From Comamonas sp. GB3 AK4-5 (lineage in GTDB: Bacteria; Pseudomonadota; Gammaproteobacteria; Burkholderiales; Burkholderiaceae_C): DNA of 64,000 bases. The notes beneath the pieces were generated by a model. It was not told the DNA's origin. It saw nothing but the letters and a program-made list of their open reading frames with translations, and did no database searches. The position numbers and the translations under genes were made by a program. Positions 57,861-64,000 of this stretch are shown piece by piece (positions within the stretch are counted from its first letter, which is position 1; every line of letters starts with the position of its first letter). The stretch is taken from the NCBI RefSeq assembly GCF_041320665.1, contig NZ_CP166730.1:1550001-1614000 (forward strand), given 5' to 3'.

Positions 57861-58385
57861 ATGCCCATGTTTGAACTCAAAGACCTGCCCAGCTACGACA
57901 CCTTGGAGCGCTTCGGTGCCGTCTATGGCAACACCGATGTGCAGGGCCTGCAGACCTGGCTGGTCTGGGCATCGGCCACGCAGGAGATGTTGACCGCCTT
58001 CGAGGCCAATCTGGCCAACAGCTGCGGGCTGTCCCAAACCCAGTTCTTTGTACTGTTGCTGCTCAAACGCAATCCCGATGGCCTGGGGGTGGGGGCGCTG
58101 GCAGAAGGTGTGTCCGTGACCTCGCAGACCATGACGCGCATCATCGACCGCATGGTGGTGTCTGGCCTGTGCAGCCGTGAGGTAGGCCCTGTCGATGCGC
58201 GTGCCCGCGTGGTGCGCCTGACACCGGCCGGCGATGCCATGCTGGCTCAGGCCCTGCCCAGCCACTATGCCTGGGTGGCCAGATTGATGAGCCACTTCAA
58301 TGCCGAGGAGCGCCATATGCTGAACCAACTGATGCGCAAGCTGAACCAGATGGATGGGCTGAACGAACCGCAAGCTATGGGCTGA
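57861..58385 (+). CDS. MarR family transcriptional regulator
   Basis: 174 residues; the ATG at 57861 or 57867 may be used. Winged helix with L-S-Q-T-Q-F-F-V-L-L-L-L, V-T-S-Q-T-M-T-R-I-I-D-R-M-V-V-S-G-L as recognition region, and the wing R-A-R-V-V-R-L-T-P-A-G. Controls small sets of genes in response to phenolic or oxidative signals in relatives. It probably represses itself and the monooxygenase-like gene through the TGTAGC sites. Confidence 0.92.
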   Translation: MPMFELKDLPSYDTLERFGAVYGNTDVQGLQTWLVWASATQEMLTAFEANLANSCGLSQTQFFVLLLLKRNPDGLGVGALAEGVSVTSQTMTRIIDRMVVSGLCSREVGPVDARARVVRLTPAGDAMLAQALPSHYAWVARLMSHFNAEERHMLNQLMRKLNQMDGLNEPQAMG

Positions 58386-58401
58386 TTTTTTTATGCATTT
58401 A

Positions 58402-58415
58402 TGTAGCTGGCTGAT
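58402..58415. promoter_or_regulatory. Second, imperfect MarR-type site
   Basis: TGTAGC-TG-GCTGAT matches the left arm and centre of the site at 57829-57842 (on the complementary reading) but has a degenerate right arm. It lies about 80 bases before the monooxygenase-like gene. Confidence 0.45.
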
Positions 58416-58495
58416 TATTTGAAGGCGCGTCATGTCATCTCTGCTGTACTTTCCGCCTCGCCGCCATGGCGACCTATCTTCCACAGGAGAATCCC

Positions 58496-58786
58496 ATGTT
58501 CCACTCCGGTTATTACGTAACGGCTGAACTGCGGCTCAAAGATCTGGCCCGTCTTGATGAGGCTTGCCTGGCTTTAAAGGTGCTGGCCGAAAAGACACTG
58601 CTGGAGCCTGGCTGCTCGATCTTTGTCGTGCACCACGACAGCGCAACATCTTCCCGCTTTGTGCTGTGGGAGCGCTTTGATGACGAAGCTGCGTTTAGGC
58701 TGCATTTCGAGCAGGCCCACACTCTTTCGTATCTGGCCCAGGATTTGACTGAGGTGGTGCAGCATTTCGCAACGGATGTGCTGTAA
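58496..58786 (+). CDS. Antibiotic biosynthesis monooxygenase (ABM) domain protein
   Basis: 96 residues: a single ABM ferredoxin-like fold (Y-V-T-A-E-L-R, L-A-E-K-T-L-L-E-P-G-C-S-I-F-V-V-H, F-V-L-W-E-R-F-D-D-E-A-A-F-R-L-H-F). Members act as dimeric monooxygenases or quinone-modifying proteins. Start at 58496 with AGGAGA 6 nt before; the ATG at 58466 is in frame but has no SD. The upstream MarR gene and shared operator point to a small quinone/phenol response unit (inference). Confidence 0.85.
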   Translation: MFHSGYYVTAELRLKDLARLDEACLALKVLAEKTLLEPGCSIFVVHHDSATSSRFVLWERFDDEAAFRLHFEQAHTLSYLAQDLTEVVQHFATDVL

Positions 58787-58887
58787 CGGGGGCGTCTGGG
58801 GCGGGCTTGCTTGATCCGCCTCAAATGCTGGCGCGCAGGCAAGGCGCTGGCCTCCCTAGAATGGCGGAGTTGGCCCATGCCAACACG

Positions 58888-59050
58888 TCTTCAGGGCGGG
58901 GTGCAATTCCCCACCGGCGGTAGGCGAGGCTGCGGTGCACACCGCTGGGCCCTCGCAAGCCCGCGAGCGCTCCCGGCTTCACGCCGGGAGGTCAGCAGAT
59001 CTGGCACCACTCCAGAGCCGACGGTCACAGTCCGGATGAAAGAAGATGGG
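58888..59050 (+). ncRNA. FMN riboswitch (RFN element)
   Basis: The conserved blocks are all present: TTCAGGGCGGGGTG, CCCCACCGGCGGTAGGCG, GCCCGCGAGCG, GGTCAGCAGATCTGG, and CAGAGCCGACGGTCACAGTCCGG followed by ATGAAAGAAGA. It lies 105 bases upstream of the ribB start. FMN binding switches off expression of the riboflavin gene. Confidence 0.96.
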
Positions 59051-59155
59051 CAAAGCGCGCGCTGCGCGGGGGAGGGCTGCGGCCTTGCCCTGGCGCGCGT
59101 GCCTTGCTGCGTGCCCCGAAAACGTCTTCTCCACCTTTTATTGAGGAGCGTTTGC

Positions 59156-59857
59156 ATGTTTGAAACCCCGATCGCGGAGCGCCAGCCGCCCGCATTCCCC
59201 GAGCCTTCTTCCGATGTCGTGGCCGTGCGCGAGCGCGTGCATGCCGCATTACAGGCCGTGCGCAACGGCGTGCCTGTGGTGCTGATGGACGACTACGACC
59301 GCGAGAACGAGGCCGATCTGATCCTGGCGGCCGAGCGCCTGACCGAGCAGACCATGGCCCAGCTCATACGTGACGGCAGCGGCATTGTCTGCCTGTGTCT
59401 GACCGATGCGACTGTGCAGCAGCTGCAACTGCCGCAGATGGTGCAGCACAACGAAAGCGCATTCAGCACGGCCTTCACAGTCACCATCGAGGCCCGCCAG
59501 GGCGTGAGCACCGGCGTGAGCGCGCGTGACCGGCTGATCACCATACAGGCCGCCATTGCCCCGGACGCCAAGCCCGAAGATCTGGTGCGCCCCGGTCATG
59601 TGTTCCCCCTGCGTGCCCACCCGGGTGGCGTGCTGGCGCGCCAGGGGCATACCGAAGGCTCGGTCTGCCTGGCCGCGCTGGCCGGTCTGCGGCCCATGGG
59701 GGTGTTGTGCGAGCTGATGAACCCTGATGGCAGCATGACGCGTGGCCAACAGGTGCTGGACTATGCCTGCGCCCATGGGCTGCCGTTGCTGGCCATTGCC
59801 GATCTGGTGGTGTATTGCCAGCAGACGCCGCAGGCGCAGTCGGTGTGGGCGGCCTAA
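59156..59857 (+). CDS. ribB: 3,4-dihydroxy-2-butanone 4-phosphate synthase
   Basis: 233 residues, stand-alone form (no GTP cyclohydrolase II fusion). Motifs: [15 protein letters not shown] (metal/substrate site), [29 protein letters not shown]. Makes the four-carbon precursor of riboflavin from ribulose 5-phosphate. Under the FMN riboswitch. Because the main rib cluster is not here, it is probably an extra FMN-repressed copy. Confidence 0.95.
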   Translation: MFETPIAERQPPAFPEPSSDVVAVRERVHAALQAVRNGVPVVLMDDYDRENEADLILAAERLTEQTMAQLIRDGSGIVCLCLTDATVQQLQLPQMVQHNESAFSTAFTVTIEARQGVSTGVSARDRLITIQAAIAPDAKPEDLVRPGHVFPLRAHPGGVLARQGHTEGSVCLAALAGLRPMGVLCELMNPDGSMTRGQQVLDYACAHGLPLLAIADLVVYCQQTPQAQSVWAA

Positions 59858-59923
59858 AGTCACCGTGGTGGCCTGCTATGCCTGCATGTTGCGACCACCG
59901 GCCTATGCGTTGCTGCCCAGGTG

Positions 59924-60820
59924 TCAGCGGACGGCGGAGGGCAGGTAGCCAAAGCGTGTGCGGAATCGCTCGGCGAAGCGCGCACGGGATTGGTAGCCGC
60001 AGGCCTGTGCAATGCGGGGAATGCTCCAGGCAGTGGTCTGGAGCAGCATCATGGCGTGGTGCATGCGGATGTCGGCCAGCAAGTGCTCAAAGCGCACGCC
60101 CTCGCCGGCAAGGCGGCGTCGCAATGTGGCTTCGCTCATGGCAAGGGCCTGCCCTGCGGCATGTGCTGTCCAGCGCTGCTCGGGTGCTTCCCCCATCAAG
60201 GTGCGCAAGCGCCCCGCAGTGCCGCGTTGTCTGGCATCTTGAAAGCCATGGCCGCGCTCGGCGAGCAGCAGGAGGAAATCCATGAGCCGGTGCTGCAGGC
60301 GTGCATCGCTCACACGCTGGATGTTCACGCTGTCGACCACCCGCCGGAATGTGGACGCCAGCTCATCATCCAGCAGGGGCTGCTGATAGGGCACGGGCTG
60401 GCTGCTGTTCTGTGTGCGTGCGCCATGCGTCTGCTGATGTGCCTGGTGGAATGCCTCCAGCAGTGTGCTGGAGAGCGTCAGGAAAACCGAGCGAAAGCGT
60501 TGCTCGGCGCCACCCGGTGTTTTTTGCAGATCGGCACATGTCCCTGGCTCGATCAGCAGCAGCGATGTGGGCGCATCCACCGAAAGCTGGCTGACGCCAG
60601 CGTCGACATCGAGCCGTCCCGCTGCAACCAGCAGCACGGTGGCGTCGTGAAACAGAAACCGTGGCGTGTGCTGGGCCTGTGCCAGGCAGGGCTGGGCCAG
60701 AGCGCACAGGCCCTGCCGCAGCACCGGCGCCGCAGAGGGCAGCAACCAGTGGGCGCCGGCCCCTGCCGGGGCCTGGGCGCTTTGCTGCGGTAATGCGGTG
60801 ATGGTGCTGGGCCTGCTCAC
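59924..60820 (-). CDS. AraC family transcriptional regulator
   Basis: 298 residues. C-terminal HTH pair (W-T-A-H-A-A-G-Q-A-L-A-M-S-E-A-T-L-R-R-R-L and W-S-I-P-R-I-A-Q-A-C-G-Y-Q-S-R-A-R-F-A-E-R-F) ends with R-T-R-F-G-Y-L-P. The N-terminal domain is AraC_N-like, without clear family landmarks. Starts 3 bases after the PEBP gene ends on the same strand, so the two may form an operon; the target may be that gene. Confidence 0.88.
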   Translation of the reverse strand: MSRPSTITALPQQSAQAPAGAGAHWLLPSAAPVLRQGLCALAQPCLAQAQHTPRFLFHDATVLLVAAGRLDVDAGVSQLSVDAPTSLLLIEPGTCADLQKTPGGAEQRFRSVFLTLSSTLLEAFHQAHQQTHGARTQNSSQPVPYQQPLLDDELASTFRRVVDSVNIQRVSDARLQHRLMDFLLLLAERGHGFQDARQRGTAGRLRTLMGEAPEQRWTAHAAGQALAMSEATLRRRLAGEGVRFEHLLADIRMHHAMMLLQTTAWSIPRIAQACGYQSRARFAERFRTRFGYLPSAVR

Positions 60821-60823
60821 CGC

Positions 60824-61456
60824 TCAAAGAGGTAGGGAGGGGTTGAGGCGATACAGGCCGGTCAAGCTGGCTTGTCCCAGCACAGGGGCAGCGGCCAGTG
60901 CGGCCCGCACACGGGGGCCTGTCAGCGGGCCTTCTACGGCCAGCGTGGGAGTGGCCAGCGCGTAGACCGTGAAAATGTAGCGGTGCACCAGCATGTCGTT
61001 CCAGGGTGGGCAGGGGCCGTCATAGCCATAGTATTCGCCCTGCATCTGTGCATCGCCCGCAAACCAGGCGGTGTAGTCGTTGATGCCGTGGCGCAGACCC
61101 TGGCCGGTGCTTGGGCCGGGTTTGCCAGAGGGTGTCACTCCGCTCGAATGCGCGCCGGCCTCGATCTGGGTGGTGCTGGCGGGAATGTCGAGCAGCAGCC
61201 AGTGAAAGAAGTCGACGCGTGGCAGATCGGCAGGCACGACGCGGCCTTCCTGGTTCACGTCATCGCCGCGGCTGGGCACGTCGGGGTCATGGCAGACGAT
61301 GACAAATGACTGGGTGCCCGCAGGCGCACCGCTCCATGCCAGGTGGGGATTGCGGTTGGATGACAGCGCAATATGGGAGGAAGCATCGGGCACGGCGAAG
61401 GCAAATTCGCCGGGAATCGCCTGGCCGTCCTGGAAGCTGTGGCTGCTGAGTTGCAT
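60824..61456 (-). CDS. YbhB/YbcL family Raf kinase inhibitor-like (PEBP) protein
   Basis: 210 residues from the ATG at 61456. PEBP fold motifs: P-H-L-A-W-S-G-A-P-A-G-T-Q-S-F-V-I-V-C-H-D-P-D, F-F-H-W-L-L-L-D-I-P, Y-G-Y-D-G-P-C-P-P, H-R-Y-I-F-T-V-Y-A-L. Bacterial members bind small ligands; the role is unclear. No signal peptide. Followed by the AraC gene. Confidence 0.93.
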   Translation of the reverse strand: MQLSSHSFQDGQAIPGEFAFAVPDASSHIALSSNRNPHLAWSGAPAGTQSFVIVCHDPDVPSRGDDVNQEGRVVPADLPRVDFFHWLLLDIPASTTQIEAGAHSSGVTPSGKPGPSTGQGLRHGINDYTAWFAGDAQMQGEYYGYDGPCPPWNDMLVHRYIFTVYALATPTLAVEGPLTGPRVRAALAAAPVLGQASLTGLYRLNPSLPL

Positions 61457-61727
61457 GTGAAGTTCTGACCTCTGTGTGGGGGGAACATGGGGGAATGGGC
61501 TGTGTGGCGCAAGCCAGCACATTGCCCAAAATTCTAGGGGCGCATGGATTTTGGAAGTTGGCAAATCCAGTCAATGTTTTGCCCTATGCACTCAACTTGA
61601 CTGCCTGTGGTGGGTTTTGAGGGTGAGGCCGATGGGAGCAAGACCGCCGCAATGAGAAAAGGCCCCTTGTGGAGCCTTGGTGCTTGCCTGCCCCTTGGGG
61701 GCATGGGCTTGGGCGTTGAAGCGGCGC

Positions 61728-62357
61728 TCAAGCCGTTGCGGTCTTGGCGGAGCTGCCTTCGGTGTCGCCGGCGCTGTCCTGCGGCGCCTTCAGGGCCGCC
61801 AGCCTTTGCTGCAGAAAGTCGTCAAAGCCCTTGTGCACCAGGCTGTAGGTGCGTTCCACGGCGCTGCGCACGGGGCTGTCGGCCTCGCCCCAGACGCCCA
61901 GGCCTTGCAGGATGTCCTTGGCCTCGCCATAGCCTTGCTCAAAGCCGCTGCGTATGGTGGCCACAAAGTCCTGCAGCAGGGTCTCGGGGTCTTTGTTCGG
62001 GTATCTGGCGGCGTAGCGGTCGAACAGGGCGGTGGACAGGGAGACGATGCGCCCGGCCACGGCTTCGCTGCTTTGGTCCTGCTGCTGGGCCTTGGCGATG
62101 GCGTCTTCGCCCAGCTCGGGGGCCAGCACCTCGTTGAGCTTGTCCACCGCGGCGCGGTAGAGCAGCGTCATGCTTTGGTTGCCGGCCGAGATGGACACAT
62201 CCATCGACGCCTGCAGGATTTGCGCATTGCGCTGGGTGCGCTGGCCTTCGCGGCTGGCGGCGGCGCTGCGTTGGGCCTGTTCCAGCTCGCTGCTGGCGGG
62301 CTTGGCGCTGGCTGTGGACACATTGGGTGCGGCAAGGCTGCTGGTGGTGCTGACCAT
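61728..62357 (-). CDS. DUF5610 domain-containing protein
   Basis: 209 residues from the ATG at 62357, preceded by a perfect AGGAGGAG. Helical protein: A-Q-I-L-Q-A-S-M-D-V-S-I-S-A-G-N-Q-S-M-T-L-L-Y, V-A-G-R-I-V-S-L-S-T-A-L-F-D-R-Y, and G-Y-G-E-A-K-D-I-L-Q-G-L-G-V. These match DUF5610, whose function is unknown. It is Ser/Ala-rich at both ends. Divergent from ccoG. Confidence 0.85.
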   Translation of the reverse strand: MVSTTSSLAAPNVSTASAKPASSELEQAQRSAAASREGQRTQRNAQILQASMDVSISAGNQSMTLLYRAAVDKLNEVLAPELGEDAIAKAQQQDQSSEAVAGRIVSLSTALFDRYAARYPNKDPETLLQDFVATIRSGFEQGYGEAKDILQGLGVWGEADSPVRSAVERTYSLVHKGFDDFLQQRLAALKAPQDSAGDTEGSSAKTATA

Positions 62358-62698
62358 GGTCTCCTCCTGTGGTGATGGATGTTTTGCGGTGCAGCTTGCA
62401 GGGCTGCTTATCGTGCTTATCGGCAGCGGAGGAAAGAACTTGAGGCCGCTCCGCCGTAAATAAAAATGAGAGCAGTTGCTGCAAGATGGCACTGCGTTGT
62501 GGATATAAAACTGCCTGAAACCGTTGTGCAGAAAGCATAGCCAGCTCTTGTTTTGCAGTGACTGATCTGGTGCTTGGTAAAAATATTTCATCTGATATGG
62601 TCTTTCTGCCCCCTATCTGATTCTGTGCAAGAAGTGGCGGGCGTCGCATAGTCGGCTGCATTCCATGGCCTCAGAGCTACGACTGTGTTGACCTCCCG

Positions 62699-64000
62699 AT
62701 GAAACCGTCCCACGACTCCTCCCGCAATGCCTCCGGCAAGGCGGCTGCCCGTAAAACCATTCCCATCCATGTGGCCGAGCCCGAAGGCGAGTCCTTCTAC
62801 GAAAAGCGCCAGAAGGTCCAGCCCCGCTCGGTGACCGGGCGCTTTGCGCACTGGCGCTGGGCGCTGGTGTGGATCACGCAGCTGTTTTTCTACGGCGTGC
62901 CCTGGATGCAGATCCACGGCCGCCAGGCCCTGCTCTTCGATCTGGAGCAGCGGCGTTTCTACATCTTTGGCTGGTTGCTGGTGCCCCAGGACTTCATCTA
63001 CCTGGCGGTGCTGTTGATCATCAGCGCGCTGGCGCTGTTCCTGTTCACCACCGTGGCAGGGCGGCTGTGGTGCGGCTTCAGCTGCCCGCAGACCGTCTAT
63101 ACCGAGCTGTTCATGTGGATTGAGCGCCGCACCGAAGGCGACCGTAGCGCCCGCCTGCGCCTGGATGGCAGCGGCTGGACGGCCGAGAAAATCCTCAAGC
63201 GCGGCAGCAAGCATTTGCTGTGGGTGCTGGTGGCGCTGTGGACCGGCGTGACCTTTGTGGGCTACTTTGTGCCCATCCGCACGCTGGTGGTGGACCTGGC
63301 CAGCTTTGTCGGCCCCTGGCAGATGTTCTGGGCGCTGTTCTACGCCACGGCCACCTATGGCAACGCCGGTTTTTTGCGCGAGCAGGTCTGCAAATACATG
63401 TGCCCTTATGCGCGTTTTCAAAGCGCCATGATGGACAGCGACACCCTGGTGGTCAGCTACGACAGCGCCCGCGGTGAAGGCGAAAAAGGCCGTGCCCCGC
63501 GCGCCAAGGGGGTGGACCACCATGCCCAGGGCCTGGGCGACTGCATCGACTGCGGGCTGTGCGTGCAGGTCTGCCCCGTGGGCATTGATATCCGCAACGG
63601 CCTGCAGTACGAGTGCATAGGCTGCGGTCTGTGCATCGACGCCTGCAACAACGTGATGGACAAGATGCAGTACCCGCGTGGTCTGATTCGCCTGACCACG
63701 CAAAAAGCCCTGGCCGGCGGCTGGCGTGCGGCCCAGACCTGGCGGCGCATTGCCCGCCCCCGTGTGCTGCTGTATGCCACGGGCCTGGTGGCCATCAGCG
63801 TGGCCATGGTGGTCAGCCTCTACCAGCGCACGCCGCTGCAGGTGGACGTGGTGCGCGACCGGGGCACGCTGTCACGCATCGTGGCCGGCGGCCAGATCGA
63901 GAACATCTACCGCGTGCAGATTGCCAACGCCACCGAGCAGCCCCAGCGTTTTCGCCTGAGTGCCAGCGGACTGGAGGGCATACGTGTGGCCTCCGACACC
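62699..64000 (+). CDS. ccoG: Cytochrome c oxidase accessory protein CcoG, C-terminus beyond the window
   Basis: 434 residues seen; the frame runs off the end. Family landmarks: several membrane helices (from about residue 50), R-L-W-C-G-F-S-C-P-Q-T-V-Y-T-E, C-K-Y-M-C-P-Y-A-R-F-Q, and two ferredoxin-type clusters (C-I-D-C-G-L-C-V-Q-V-C-P and C-I-G-C-G-L-C-I-D-A-C-N). CcoG reduces copper for CuB assembly in cbb3-type cytochrome oxidase. The ccoNOPQ genes would be outside the window. Confidence 0.95.
   Translation, partial: MKPSHDSSRNASGKAAARKTIPIHVAEPEGESFYEKRQKVQPRSVTGRFAHWRWALVWITQLFFYGVPWMQIHGRQALLFDLEQRRFYIFGWLLVPQDFIYLAVLLIISALALFLFTTVAGRLWCGFSCPQTVYTELFMWIERRTEGDRSARLRLDGSGWTAEKILKRGSKHLLWVLVALWTGVTFVGYFVPIRTLVVDLASFVGPWQMFWALFYATATYGNAGFLREQVCKYMCPYARFQSAMMDSDTLVVSYDSARGEGEKGRAPRAKGVDHHAQGLGDCIDCGLCVQVCPVGIDIRNGLQYECIGCGLCIDACNNVMDKMQYPRGLIRLTTQKALAGGWRAAQTWRRIARPRVLLYATGLVAISVAMVVSLYQRTPLQVDVVRDRGTLSRIVAGGQIENIYRVQIANATEQPQRFRLSASGLEGIRVASDT

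Overview
The window is about 64 kb of GC-rich, densely coded chromosome from a betaproteobacterium, most likely a member of the Comamonadaceae (Comamonas/Delftia/Acidovorax-like). The evidence is the pyrG-kdsA-eno-ftsB order, two Bug-type (tripartite tricarboxylate) periplasmic receptors, the divergent ppsR/ppsA pair, LysR regulators next to the catabolic genes they probably control, and short G/C-rich intergenic repeats. This assignment is inference; no rRNA or marker search was possible. No tRNA, rRNA or CRISPR array was seen.

Layout. 1-4544: the 5' part of a DUF885 gene, then a muconate-cycloisomerase-like enzyme plus Bug receptor with a divergent LysR gene. 4670-11634: a Fur-box-preceded haem uptake operon (TonB receptor, unknown small protein, HmuS, HmuT, HmuU, HmuV). 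11790-14150: small unknown gene and a KefB/KefC-type antiporter. 14307-15072: a 748-bp non-coding inverted-repeat element flanked by a direct repeat. 15141-22722: DUF2798, LysR, ppsR/ppsA, and a two-subunit VC_2705-type sodium/solute symporter. A 267-bp MITE-like element sits between the LysR gene and ppsR. 22949-28435: FKBP, HxlR-like regulator, CoA transferase, XerD, second Bug receptor and an IS5-family insertion with a broken transposase. 28558-33694: two tandem EAL-HDOD proteins, DUF455, gamma carbonic anhydrase and Hsp33. 33876-39571: serine hydrolase, AraC, racemase, DUF2625, LysR and DMT exporter. 39572-42213: a lower-GC accessory segment with a cysteine-rich orphan and a second, apparently intact DXP reductoisomerase. 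42214-49821: housekeeping block (ftsB, eno, kdsA, pyrG, coaBC, dut). 50167-55579: a membrane protein, then a PepSY/response regulator/histidine kinase operon facing a PepSY/ferric-reductase-like pair. 55852-64000: SlyD-like PPIase, RoxA oxygenase, MarR with monooxygenase, FMN riboswitch with ribB, AraC, PEBP, DUF5610 and the 5' part of ccoG.

How genes work together. The haem operon covers outer-membrane capture, periplasmic binding, ABC import and cytoplasmic haem handling. PpsR sets PpsA activity at the PEP/pyruvate node, and enolase, KdsA and CTP synthase feed PEP and CTP into KDO/LPS synthesis. The PepSY-two-component-reductase divergon looks like a self-contained redox or metal response unit.

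Most striking observations: three mobile or MITE-like insertions with target-site duplications, two of which use a neighbouring gene's stop codon as the duplicated trinucleotide (TCA read as TGA for ppsR; TAA for the Bug gene). In-silico removal of the 267-bp element restores an earlier stop in the LysR gene. Other points are the extra dxr, an EF-hand-like loop in the symporter, a haem receptor with a Tyr-rich loop where a His ligand is usual, and an IS transposase with two one-base deletions.
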